From Deltaproteobacteria bacterium (lineage in GTDB: Bacteria > Desulfobacterota > Desulfuromonadia > Desulfuromonadales > BM103), in contig JAFDBS010000165.1 of the NCBI GenBank assembly GCA_019313185.1, positions 1 to 32,986 on the forward strand: a stretch of DNA of 32,986 nt. Reading direction: 5' to 3'. The translations under genes and the position numbers were made by a program. The notes beneath the pieces were generated by a model, which did not search any database, was not told where the DNA came from, and worked only from the letters and a program-made list of their open reading frames with translations. Shown here piece after piece: positions 1 through 7,543 of this stretch (position 1 is the first letter of the stretch; each line of letters starts with the position of its first letter).

Positions 1-2
1 AC

Positions 3-65
3 GCTGATGCCGTGAGAACTTTTGAAGACCTAATCAAAAGTTTCACGATATCTCCCGGTGGTTGA
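3..65 (+). CDS. possible C-terminal end of an upstream gene (partial)
   Basis: The third frame is open from the window edge for 20 codons (ADAVRTFEDLIKSFTISPGG) and stops at a TGA. The composition is protein-like, and a strong hairpin 60 bases downstream could end its transcript. It is too short to assign to a family. An antisense 50-residue frame (30..182, minus) competes for the same DNA, so this call is weak. Confidence 0.3.
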   Translation, partial: ADAVRTFEDLIKSFTISPGG

Positions 66-124
66 TTGAGGCATCAGCAGTTGGCTATATGCGCCAAACC
101 GCTCTCGTGATATCAAAGGATTCC

Positions 125-153
125 CGCCCCAAACATCATTGATGTTTGGGGCG
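125..153. terminator. perfect 14-bp stem hairpin, possible terminator
   Basis: Bases 125-138 are the exact reverse complement of 140-153, leaving a single unpaired base. The lower half of the stem is G/C-rich. There is no run of T on either side, so it is not a textbook intrinsic terminator. It could instead be a bidirectional transcript end or a protein-binding palindrome. The rest of 66-319 holds no gene I can support. Confidence 0.45.
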
Positions 154-292
154 TCGACATCAAAAGATGCCATCTCCTCCATTCGCCTAAGTATTTCCCC
201 TGGCCATCGTCAAACCCTTACTGAACAAACCTCAGCTGGCGCACGTAAATGAAAAGTAATCCTTAACAAGCAACCATTCACGGTTTATTACA

Positions 293-308
293 GAATGATC
301 ACTCACTC
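293..308. promoter_or_regulatory. TetR-type operator, upstream copy
   Basis: GAATGA-TCAC-TCACTC is a 6-4-6 inverted repeat with one mismatch, lying 11 bases before the tetR start codon. A perfect version of the same site lies just after the gene (925-940). Two copies bracketing a tetR gene point to autoregulation; that is inference from position and symmetry. Confidence 0.6.
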
Positions 309-319
309 TGGATATACCT

Positions 320-907
320 ATGTCACGACCCGATAAACGTGCAGACGTTATGAAAGCCGCCCTCGAGATAATCGCAGAGAGAGGATTTCATGACTCTCCT
401 ACATCACTGATAGCCGAGCGTGCACAGGTCGGAATGGGGACGATCTATCGGTATTTTAAGAGCAAAGATGAATTGATCCACACGATTTTCAGGGAACGGA
501 TCGCTATCGCCAAAGAAAATATACTGCTAAATTATGACCGATCGCAAAGCTTACAAGACCGGTTTCTTTTTTTGAGCAAAAATTTGTTTGATTACATGCT
601 TGAGAACCCGCTGGATTTTAGATTCTATGAGCAATACAGCAACTCTCCCTTTGGAGTGCAGACCCAATTAGAAAATGCTGCATCTTTTGAGCAAGGGATA
701 ACGCCTGGCGACTATCCGTTCATGACTGTTTTTAGAGAGGGTCAAAACCAGGGAGCCATCAAGGCGATGAGTTTGCCGCTGTTGGTCGCCTTAACGCTGA
801 GCCCGATCTTTAATTTAATCGGTCAAGCGCTTAACGGTGCCTACCAGCCAAAGCCATCGGAGTGTGACGCGTTTTTTTTAGCGTGTTGGGATGCTATAAA
901 GGCATAG
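320..907 (+). CDS. TetR/AcrR family transcriptional regulator
   Basis: A 195-residue one-component repressor. The first 50 residues form the TetR helix-turn-helix, with the typical GMGTIYRYFKSKDEL ending of the recognition helix region. The remainder is an all-helical ligand-binding and dimerisation domain too divergent to name a ligand. No good ribosome binding site precedes the ATG, which lies only 11 bases after an operator-like palindrome, so the transcript may have a very short leader. A second copy of the palindrome follows the gene and overlaps a plausible promoter for the next gene, so the regulator probably controls itself and the receiver protein. No efflux or fatty-acid gene is adjacent to hint at the inducer. 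The family call is secure, the target set is inferred. Confidence 0.93.
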   Translation: MSRPDKRADVMKAALEIIAERGFHDSPTSLIAERAQVGMGTIYRYFKSKDELIHTIFRERIAIAKENILLNYDRSQSLQDRFLFLSKNLFDYMLENPLDFRFYEQYSNSPFGVQTQLENAASFEQGITPGDYPFMTVFREGQNQGAIKAMSLPLLVALTLSPIFNLIGQALNGAYQPKPSECDAFFLACWDAIKA

Positions 908-924
908 TTTTTTGCTAAAGAAAG

Positions 925-940
925 GAGTGATTGCTCACTC
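925..940. promoter_or_regulatory. TetR-type operator, downstream copy, overlapping a promoter
   Basis: GAGTGA-TTGC-TCACTC is a perfect 6-4-6 inverted repeat, matching the site upstream of tetR at 11 of its 12 arm positions. A possible -35 (TTGCTC, 931-936), a 17-base spacer and a -10-like TTTATT (954-959) start within it, so a bound repressor would block transcription of the response regulator gene. Confidence 0.6.
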
Positions 941-1051
941 ATTTCGGTCAGGTTTTATTCTGCTTTGGGCAACTTTCCCGATAAAGCCCCAAAGCTCTGC
1001 CAGGCAAGCTTGTTACCGAGTAAGCTCAAGCGCTGGGGAAAGGAAACAAAG

Positions 1052-1453
1052 ATGAGAGGAACCGAACATGCGCCCAGAGGGCAAAAGATTCTGGTCGTTG
1101 ATGATCAGCATGATCTCCTCAATCTCCTGCAAATCTGCCTTTCGAAAGATCATAATGTCGTTGAGGTTGCAGCCGATGGTTTGGATGCTTTGCAAAAATT
1201 GTCCTCGAATTCATACGATCTGATTTTGACTGACATTGACATGCCAAATATGGACGGAAACGAACTTTGCAATTTTATTCGAAAAGCTTGTCTTCAACCT
1301 GAGGTGCCAGTCGTCGCCATTACAGCCGAACCATGGCTTGCAACAGCAGAATTTAATTTGGTTGTCAACAAACCGTTTCGCATTGTTGAAATCAGACAGG
1401 TGGTCGAAGATCTATTGGGGCGCAGTGGATCTGTGGCTTCAATTAAATGGTGA
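1052..1453 (+). CDS. single-domain response regulator (CheY-like receiver)
   Basis: A stand-alone receiver domain of 133 residues. The full phosphorylation set is present: acidic pair D17/D18 (VVDDQHD), phospho-acceptor D61 (LILTDIDMPNMDG), T91 and K107 (NKPF). There is no output domain, so it probably relays phosphate or acts by protein contact. I chose the ATG at 1052 because GGGAAAGGA lies 8-16 bases upstream; the frame stays open back to a TTG at 965, but that stretch does not look like receiver sequence. The operator-like palindrome at 925-940 lies between this gene and tetR, suggesting TetR control. No kinase is adjacent; the nearest is at 26.8 kb. The C-terminus is slightly ragged after the last helix. 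Confidence 0.9.
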   Translation: MRGTEHAPRGQKILVVDDQHDLLNLLQICLSKDHNVVEVAADGLDALQKLSSNSYDLILTDIDMPNMDGNELCNFIRKACLQPEVPVVAITAEPWLATAEFNLVVNKPFRIVEIRQVVEDLLGRSGSVASIKW

Positions 1454-1833
1454 CCAGATTCATCCGGCAAAGGGTACATTGACCGTTGATGAACAACAGC
1501 TTCTGGCTTGGGAACTTTCTCACAGATTAGACTCCACCGGCACCCTCCAAATCCTGAGGGCTGCCGAATCTCAGACTGCCTCCCAAATTTCGCAAAGGCA
1601 CTGTCAAGCTTGCCATGTCCCATATTTGCTGAGTTTGCGACGCATTGGAACCTTCCCCTTACGATGAAGTCCGACAAAGTTGACCTGGTGAGCAAGGAAC
1701 ATGGCACAGGCCGTCTCTTGTTATGGATTCAAATGTTCCAGGTCTTTAATTTTGCCCAGTCAAAGCAGACATTCAAAACCGGCCATCCGATTCATTTAGC
1801 CTGTCTCAATTGAAAAGGCTGACTTGTTCGAGA
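1454..1833. other. 380-base gap without a supported gene
   Basis: Several overlapping open frames run through this stretch on both strands, but none has a credible start, a ribosome binding site or family-like composition. One plus-strand frame passing from the receiver gene contains CQACH, a chance-compatible CXXCH. I see no terminator after the receiver gene or after the convergent transaldolase gene. It may be decayed coding sequence. Confidence 0.5.
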
Positions 1834-2484
1834 TCACCGATTCTGGTGCTGATGCCAGTCGGCGAGGAACTTGTCGAGACCAACATCCGTCAAGGGGTGT
1901 TGAGCAAGCTGTAGCATGACGGAATATGGTATAGTGCAGATGTCTGCGCCCATCAACCCGGCCTCAAGAACGTGCTGTGGGCTCCTGACCGAGGCCACGA
2001 TGATCTCTGTAGTAAACCCGTAATTGTCGAAAATGGTACGAATCTGATCGACACCATCCATGCCGTTATGACCAATATCATCAAGCCGACCAACAAAAGG
2101 GGACACATAGGTGGCTCCTGCTTTAGCCGCGAGAAGCGCTTGAACAGCCGAAAAAACCAGCGTGACGTTCGTCTTGATGCCAAGCGTGCTCAGCCGTTTA
2201 GTGGCTTTGAGGCCTTCGGGAATCAATGGGACCTTGATGACTATTTTCTCCGGATCGAACTTAACCAGCTGTTCCGCCTCGCGCAACATGCCTTCGGCAT
2301 CGGTCGCAACCACTTCCGCTGACACCGGACCGTCCACCAAACCAACGATTTCGGTCAACACTTCGTTGAAATCTCGACCAGACTTGGCAACCAAGGACGG
2401 ATTTGTTGTGACTCCATCAACCAGACCGAGTTCTCCGGCGGCACGGATTTCATTGACATCTGCGGTATCTATAAAAAATTTCAT
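1834..2484 (-). CDS. tal: transaldolase, small MipB/TalC-type subfamily
   Basis: A 216-residue TIM-barrel aldolase of the transaldolase/fructose-6-phosphate aldolase group, acting in the non-oxidative pentose phosphate pathway in the cytoplasm. The start [13 protein letters not shown], the GVTTNPSL segment (24-31) and the Schiff-base lysine K84 in IVIKVPL are all in place, and the length is normal. E57 (SAEVVA) sits where E. coli FsaA has Gln59. A glutamate there is associated with true transaldolase activity, so I prefer transaldolase over aldolase. The ATG overlaps the stop region of the upstream small membrane gene by 4 bases (ATGA), which indicates translational coupling and a shared operon with folK. 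Confidence 0.95.
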   Translation of the reverse strand: MKFFIDTADVNEIRAAGELGLVDGVTTNPSLVAKSGRDFNEVLTEIVGLVDGPVSAEVVATDAEGMLREAEQLVKFDPEKIVIKVPLIPEGLKATKRLSTLGIKTNVTLVFSAVQALLAAKAGATYVSPFVGRLDDIGHNGMDGVDQIRTIFDNYGFTTEIIVASVRSPQHVLEAGLMGADICTIPYSVMLQLAQHPLTDVGLDKFLADWHQHQNR

Positions 2485-2756
2485 GAGCGCGTCTCCTTAT
2501 CTTTTGCAACCTGAGCAATGTATTGATCACGACAATCTTCTGAGCAGAAGAACTGTTGAATACCTCTTATCGAGCAACTGAACGAATCGGATCGAGAGAC
2601 AAAGGTACCACAATAGGGATCTTGGAGCATATCCTCCCCCTTGGCGGTCTTCTCGGGTGGCTGGATGTCAGGGCGTTTCAGGAACTGCTTGATACTTTGC
2701 ACCAATGTGTAGATCAGGAACGCAATAAGAAGTGCTATCAATAACCTGACAATCAT
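2481..2756 (-). CDS. PP0621-type small membrane-anchored cysteine protein
   Basis: A 91-residue protein with an N-terminal membrane helix (about residues 2-22), a short polar linker and a C-terminal domain with four cysteines: C49 in DPYCGTF, then C61, C71 and C75 in [13 protein letters not shown]. The spacing resembles TRASH/YHS-like zinc or metal-binding knuckles and the PP0621 family often annotated as hypothetical. The soluble part would face the cytoplasm if the positive residues after the helix hold to the positive-inside rule. The gene starts 4 bases after the folK stop and overlaps the transaldolase start, so it is the middle gene of a three-gene operon. No function is known to me. 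Confidence 0.82.
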   Translation of the reverse strand: MIVRLLIALLIAFLIYTLVQSIKQFLKRPDIQPPEKTAKGEDMLQDPYCGTFVSRSDSFSCSIRGIQQFFCSEDCRDQYIAQVAKDKETRS

Positions 2757-2760
2757 TTGG

Positions 2761-3258
2761 CTACCACGTTTCTCGAATCGGCTTAAGCATTAGCACCTCT
2801 GGTAGCTCGGAAGCCAAGTCAGTCATGTTCCTCAGCAGACGAGGGTGCACAATCTGAGGAGCAATTTCTTGCATCGGCGCCATAACAAAAGCGCGTTCAT
2901 GAAATCTCGGATGAGGGATCACCAAGTGTTCGTGATCCAGGACATGATCACCATACATCAGGATATCCATATCCAATGTGCGGGGGGCCCAGCGTTTCGG
3001 TCGAGTTCGGCCAAAGTCATCTTCAATAGCTAAACATGCCGCGAGAAGCTCTTGCGGCGCCAGGCTGGTAATTATCTGCAACACCGCATTGAGAAACAAA
3101 GGCGTATCGGCTGGACCGCCGACTGGAACGGTTTCATATACGCTGGAGGCCCTGACTAAGTCAACATCTGACGTGGCCAACAGAGCGTCCCGCCCACCGC
3201 GCATAAACGCCAAACGGTTTCCGAGATTGCTACCCAAACCGATAAAGACATTATCCAT
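2761..3258 (-). CDS. folK: 2-amino-4-hydroxy-6-hydroxymethyldihydropteridine diphosphokinase
   Basis: HPPK transfers pyrophosphate from ATP to 6-hydroxymethyl-dihydropterin, the step before dihydropteroate synthase in folate synthesis. The 165-residue length is typical. The N-terminal FIGLGSNLGNR and the family signature RWAPRTLDMDIL (89-100) are present, the latter carrying the Mg2+-binding aspartates D96 and D98. HPRFHERAFVMAP follows as expected. It is the first gene of a minus-strand operon with the small cysteine protein and the transaldolase, behind a good promoter (TTGACG-N17-TTTAAA, 3291-3319). Confidence 0.97.
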   Translation of the reverse strand: MDNVFIGLGSNLGNRLAFMRGGRDALLATSDVDLVRASSVYETVPVGGPADTPLFLNAVLQIITSLAPQELLAACLAIEDDFGRTRPKRWAPRTLDMDILMYGDHVLDHEHLVIPHPRFHERAFVMAPMQEIAPQIVHPRLLRNMTDLASELPEVLMLKPIRETW

Positions 3259-3290
3259 CTTTTTGGAGGTCTCCCCAGACTGCGATAGAA

Positions 3291-3319
3291 TTTAAACATA
3301 GCGACCCATATGTCGTCAA
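3291..3319 (-). promoter_or_regulatory. sigma-70-like promoter for folK operon
   Basis: Read on the minus strand, TTGACG (3319-3314) is followed after 17 bases by TTTAAA (3296-3291), about 33 bases before the folK ATG. The -35 matches consensus at 5 of 6 positions and the -10 at 4 of 6. Confidence 0.5.
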
Positions 3320-3357
3320 CATTCGCCTCTCCAGTCAGAGAAAAGCAGGTGTTCTTC

Positions 3358-3774
3358 ATGTCATTTTCAGTAACGTTGTGCGTTTCTTGCCTGAACAGAA
3401 CAGAATCTTTTTACCGGGAGGTTTTGCATCTGTCGATTCTCCGCCACCAACTGCAAAGGGGGATGCCTGAGATACTGATACTTAATCATGGAAGTGGGAC
3501 TATCCTTTTTCGAGAGAAAGTCGCTTTGCAATCTCAACATCCAGCACTTTTTGCCCCGCTCGATCGTCATCCTTGGGGCCTTGGGTGTAGCATCGAATTT
3601 GAAGTAGCCGATCTCGAACATGTTCGACGTGAGTTCGCAAGACGGCAACAGCCTTTGCTTTATGAGTTGTCCGATGAGGAGTTCGGATGGGAGGAGCTTT
3701 GGGTGCATGATCCTGACGGGTACCTTATCATTCTTAGCCAAGGCCCATCTGAGACTGACCCCAGGGCAAAATAA
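3358..3774 (+). CDS. VOC superfamily (glyoxalase/bleomycin-resistance-like) protein
   Basis: A 138-residue protein with the two half-repeats of a single vicinal-oxygen-chelate domain: LNRTESFYREVLHLSI at the start, a central SIEFEVADLEHVRREF and the closing HDPDGYLIILSQ. The frame is open back to 3310, but the ATG at 3358 places the first strand (SVTLCVSCLN) where the family has it. The position that is usually the first metal-binding His is not His here, so it may be a non-catalytic or binding member. Substrate cannot be read from sequence. It runs in the same direction as the P-type ATPase and could head that operon. Confidence 0.85.
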   Translation: MSFSVTLCVSCLNRTESFYREVLHLSILRHQLQRGMPEILILNHGSGTILFREKVALQSQHPALFAPLDRHPWGLGCSIEFEVADLEHVRREFARRQQPLLYELSDEEFGWEELWVHDPDGYLIILSQGPSETDPRAK

Positions 3775-3857
3775 GTTGATATAATTTGACCGAAACCATT
3801 TGCGCCAAGCCTCATGAGAACGCCACTTCAGATATTTTGTGGAAAGGTACTGCGGTC

Positions 3858-6572
3858 ATGACACCCACGAGGGAGGGCATAGATAGTGCACGCCCAGCAT
3901 GGCATGCGATGACATCTGAACAAGCCCTGAGGGCGATGCAAAGCAGTCGTTCGGGCCTGACAGATGACGATGCCGCAACTCGTATGGCCCAGTATGGCCC
4001 AAACAAATTACCGAGCAAACCACCCCCGGGAATTGTTTTGATTTTTCTGCACCAATTCCTCAGTCCGCTGATATACATTTTAATTGTCGCTGGCTTGGTT
4101 TCTTTGGCTCTTCGCGAATGGACGGATGCTGGCTTCATCTTTGCTGTAATTTTCCTCAACGCCAGCCTAGGGACATTTCAGGAATGGAAGGCAGAAAAAA
4201 GTGCAGCCTCTCTTCAGAGACTTCTTCGAATAGTTTGTCGTTGTCGCCGCAATGGACAACCAATTGACCTTGAGGCCGAGTCACTTGTCCCTGGCGACAT
4301 CGTTATTCTCGAATCCGGAAACAGAGTTCCAGCCGATTTAAGGCTTTTCGAGAGCAATTCCCTCTTGATCGACGAATCGCTCTTAACCGGCGAATCTCAG
4401 GCTGTGGCAAAAGATCTGCCCCCTTTGCCACTTGAGACCCCTCTCAGTGATCGCAACAACCTTGCATTTGCAGGATCAACCGTAACCCTTGGCCGTGGAT
4501 TGGGTTTGGTCGTAGCGACTGGAAAACAGACCGAGGTCGGCCAAATAGCCAGTGCTGTCGCCTCGACCATCAGCGCCAAACCGCCCTTGGTCATTCGAAT
4601 GGAAAAGTTCGCACGTCAAGTCAGCTATCTGGTTCTGGGCTTTGTCTTGTTGCTGGCCGCAGTGGCAATTCTTGAGGGAATGCCATTTAAAGAAGTTTTT
4701 TTTATGGCCGTCGCTCTGGCGGTATCCGCCATTCCAGAAGGTTTGCCCGTCGCGATGACCGTTGCCCTGTCCATCGCGACCAGCCGGATGGCGCGAAGGA
4801 ATGTTATCGTCCGTCGGCTCACAGCAGTTGAAGGCCTTGGCAGCTGTACATGTATTGCCAGTGATAAAACCGGGACCTTAACTGTGAACAGGCAAACCGT
4901 CAAAGCTCTTTGGGTGCCAAGTGGCGAGAATTACACTGTCAGCGGCGAGGGCTACGCTGGTGTTGGTGAAGTTCAAAAAGACGATGGTGCCAGCCTGAGC
5001 TTGGACGAAACACACCATTTGAAGCGGCTGGCAAAAGCCGGGATCCTTTGTAATGAAGCCTCTTTGAAATTAGCTCTCGGGGAGTGGGTGCACCACGGTG
5101 ATGCCATCGATGTAGCCATCCTGGCGTTCGCCCACAAACTCGGACTCGACCCGGAAGAAGAAGTCCAGAAAAGCGTTATTCTTGGCGAAATCCCGTTCGA
5201 ATCTGAACAACGATATGCCGCACGTTTTGTGCACAATCAACAAAGCTATTGCATCGTCAAAGGTGCGGTCGAGCAGGTGCTTGATTTCTGCTCAACAATG
5301 GATGGAAGCAACGGCCGTCGTGATTTAGATATTCTCGATGTCGAAGGAGAAGCCTTGCGATTGGCCAGTTCCGGTTATCGGGTTCTGGCAATTGCTGAAG
5401 GGAATTTACCAGAAACCTCCCAAAACTTTCACTTCGGGCCGGCGGCTATTCCTAAATTGACTTTGCTTGGCTTGGTTGCCTTTATCGACCCGTTGCGCCC
5501 AGAAGTGATTGAATCGTTGGATGTTTGCCGGAAAGCCGGTGTTCGGGTTGTCATGATCACTGGCGACCATCCTGCCACAGCACTTGGAATTGCTCGCGAG
5601 TTGAAGCTGGCCAGCGATGGTGAAGCCTTGATGACCGGCAAAGAATTCACAGCGATTGAACACAACCCAGAGGCGATCTTGAAACAGGTCTCTAAAACGA
5701 CTGTCTTCGCCCGTGTCGCACCGTTGCAAAAGCTTTCCATCGTCAATGCCCTCAATCAGCTCGGGCATTTCACTGCAGTCACCGGTGACGGGGTCAACGA
5801 TGCTCCGGCGTTGCGCAAAGCGCATATAGGGGTTGCCATGGGCACCGGTACAGATGTTGCCAAAGAAACAGCGTCAATCATCGTTGCCGACGATAACTTT
5901 GCATCCCTTGTCGCAGGAATTGAAGAAGGCCGTTTTGCCTATGACAACATCCGAAAGGTTGTTTATCTGTTGATTTCAACGGGGGGGGCAGAAATAGTTC
6001 TCTTCACGCTTGCCCTTTTGTTTGGGCTTCCTTTACCACTTGGCGCGGTTCAATTGCTATGGTTAAACTTGGTTACAAACGGCATTCAGGATATCGCCCT
6101 GGCGTTTGAGGGGGGCGAGCCTGGCGTGATGCACCGACCGCCAAGGCGACCGAATGAAGGAATTTTCAATCAGCTGATGATTTCCCAAACATTGGTTTCT
6201 GGAATTGTCATGGGAATTCTGGCGTTTTGCTGCTGGCATTTCTTATTGACAAGCGGCATGGGGGTGTCAGAAGCGCGCAATTCTGTGCTATTGTTAATGG
6301 TGTTGTTGGAAAATGTCCATGTTTTTAATTGCAGGTCGGAACGGATCTCGGCATTTAGGGTGCCGTTTCGAAAAAACCCTCTGCTTATTGGCGGTGTGCT
6401 AACTGCGCAAAGCATTCATATTTTGTCTATGCACTTGCCCTTTATGCAAACTGTTCTCGATATCCAGCCGGTTTCATGGGTAGAATGGTCCCGATTGCTT
6501 GTTTTGGCCGGTATTCTTCTGCTGGCTATGGAGCTTTTTAAACTCATGAAAAAAACCAGGAAGACCCTTTGA
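3858..6572 (+). CDS. P-type cation-transporting ATPase (type II, P2A-like)
   Basis: A 904-residue ion pump of the inner membrane. In order: an N-terminal cation-ATPase domain (WHAMTSEQALRAM), M1-M2, the actuator domain with TGES (177-180), M3-M4 with the PEGLP kink (293-297), phospho-acceptor D336 in SDKTGTLT, the nucleotide-binding domain, the hinge TGDGVNDAP and six C-terminal helices. The ATG at 3858 has GGAAAGG upstream; a TTG at 3786 is an alternative adding 24 residues. The M6 segment reads LNLVTNG, with Asn where SERCA Ca2+ pumps have Asp800, and M5 keeps Glu but not the neighbouring Asn. The ion is therefore uncertain: Ca2+, Mn2+ or a monovalent cation are all possible. Its stop overlaps the moxR start. 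Confidence 0.95.
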   Translation: MTPTREGIDSARPAWHAMTSEQALRAMQSSRSGLTDDDAATRMAQYGPNKLPSKPPPGIVLIFLHQFLSPLIYILIVAGLVSLALREWTDAGFIFAVIFLNASLGTFQEWKAEKSAASLQRLLRIVCRCRRNGQPIDLEAESLVPGDIVILESGNRVPADLRLFESNSLLIDESLLTGESQAVAKDLPPLPLETPLSDRNNLAFAGSTVTLGRGLGLVVATGKQTEVGQIASAVASTISAKPPLVIRMEKFARQVSYLVLGFVLLLAAVAILEGMPFKEVFFMAVALAVSAIPEGLPVAMTVALSIATSRMARRNVIVRRLTAVEGLGSCTCIASDKTGTLTVNRQTVKALWVPSGENYTVSGEGYAGVGEVQKDDGASLSLDETHHLKRLAKAGILCNEASLKLALGEWVHHGDAIDVAILAFAHKLGLDPEEEVQKSVILGEIPFESEQRYAARFVHNQQSYCIVKGAVEQVLDFCSTMDGSNGRRDLDILDVEGEALRLASSGYRVLAIAEGNLPETSQNFHFGPAAIPKLTLLGLVAFIDPLRPEVIESLDVCRKAGVRVVMITGDHPATALGIARELKLASDGEALMTGKEFTAIEHNPEAILKQVSKTTVFARVAPLQKLSIVNALNQLGHFTAVTGDGVNDAPALRKAHIGVAMGTGTDVAKETASIIVADDNFASLVAGIEEGRFAYDNIRKVVYLLISTGGAEIVLFTLALLFGLPLPLGAVQLLWLNLVTNGIQDIALAFEGGEPGVMHRPPRRPNEGIFNQLMISQTLVSGIVMGILAFCCWHFLLTSGMGVSEARNSVLLLMVLLENVHVFNCRSERISAFRVPFRKNPLLIGGVLTAQSIHILSMHLPFMQTVLDIQPVSWVEWSRLLVLAGILLLAMELFKLMKKTRKTL

Positions 6573-7543
6573 TGAAACTTCATTGCGACAATCGCACACA
6601 AATGAACTCCGATGCGCGAAAGCCAATCCATCATGTCATCGATACCCTCGCTGAACACTACTTAAAAGGGAAAGTAAAAACTATCAAGCTTGCCATGACC
6701 ACTTTGCTTGCTGGCGGGCATCTGTTGCTCGAAGACATCCCTGGCTTGGGGAAGACGACATTGGCCTTGGCTCTGGCTAACGCTTTGGGCCTATCTTTTG
6801 GGCGGATTCAATGCACGAGCGATTTGCTGCCTTCCGATATAACGGGACTATCGATTTATGATCGGAATCAAAACCAGTTTAATTTTGTGCCAGGGCCAAT
6901 TTTCAACAACTTGGTCTTGGCCGATGAAATCAACCGAGCCATGCCCAAAACGCAGAGCGCCTTGCTTGAAGCTATGGAAGAACGGCGCGTAACCGTTGAA
7001 GGGAAAACCTACCCCCTTCCAGACCCTTTCATGGTGATCGCCACTCAAAACCCGATTGAACAAGTTGGGACCTACCCCCTTCCGGAATCACAACTTGACC
7101 GTTTTTTGATCACAACGGGGATTGGCTATCCTCCTGAAGAAATGGAAAAAGCCATTATCATGACCGGGAGCATTCGGGATGGCATTCGCGATATAGGTTC
7201 TCTTTTGAGTCGCGATCAATTACTCATAGCCAAAGAGGCATTGCAAAAAGAGGTGTACCTTTCAGAAAAAATTGTGGAGTATATTTACCGGATAGCAACA
7301 GCTACACGTAATCACAAACTTTTACTGGCCGGGGTTTCGACCCGTGGGGCGATCAGCCTAGCCGAGGCTGCCCGGGCGAAAGCCTTTCTCGCCAATCGTG
7401 ACCACGTCATCCCGGAGGACGTGAAACACCTCCTCGGCCCAGTCTGTGCGCATCGCATCATCACGAAACCGGAACATGACACCCTAGATCGCAAGGAGGT
7501 CCTCCAATCGCTATTAGATACAATCCCCGTAACTTTAGCCTGA
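6572..7543 (+). CDS. MoxR family AAA+ ATPase
   Basis: A 323-residue AAA+ chaperone-like ATPase. Walker A is PGLGKTT (57-63), Walker B LVLADE (114-119), followed by the MoxR-typical NRAMPKTQSALLEAMEER, the sensor region ATQNPIEQ.GTYPLPE and the C-terminal lid. MoxR proteins usually act on a partner encoded beside them, here the DUF58 and transglutaminase proteins. The ATG overlaps the last base of the ATPase stop codon (TGATG) and has AGGAAG upstream, so the two genes are translationally coupled. Its 3' end carries a perfect Shine-Dalgarno (7493-7500) for the next gene. Confidence 0.96.
   Translation: MKLHCDNRTQMNSDARKPIHHVIDTLAEHYLKGKVKTIKLAMTTLLAGGHLLLEDIPGLGKTTLALALANALGLSFGRIQCTSDLLPSDITGLSIYDRNQNQFNFVPGPIFNNLVLADEINRAMPKTQSALLEAMEERRVTVEGKTYPLPDPFMVIATQNPIEQVGTYPLPESQLDRFLITTGIGYPPEEMEKAIIMTGSIRDGIRDIGSLLSRDQLLIAKEALQKEVYLSEKIVEYIYRIATATRNHKLLLAGVSTRGAISLAEAARAKAFLANRDHVIPEDVKHLLGPVCAHRIITKPEHDTLDRKEVLQSLLDTIPVTLA
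7493..7500 (+). promoter_or_regulatory. consensus Shine-Dalgarno that defines the DUF58 start
   Basis: AAGGAGGT is a full match to the 16S rRNA anti-Shine-Dalgarno and lies within the last codons of moxR. No ATG, GTG or TTG lies in the DUF58 frame at usable distance; the in-frame candidates are ATC 7507 and ATT 7513. This argues that the DUF58 protein starts at a rare codon. Confidence 0.7.

Noticed and set aside
1236-1667. Plus-strand frame with a CXXCH (CQACH) overlapping and following the receiver gene
   Set aside because: It begins inside the receiver gene, has no ribosome binding site or signal peptide, and reads like random sequence; the CXXCH is probably chance.
1294-1707. Long minus-strand frame opposite the receiver gene
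   Set aside because: It is antisense to a clear receiver domain and shows no family-like segment.
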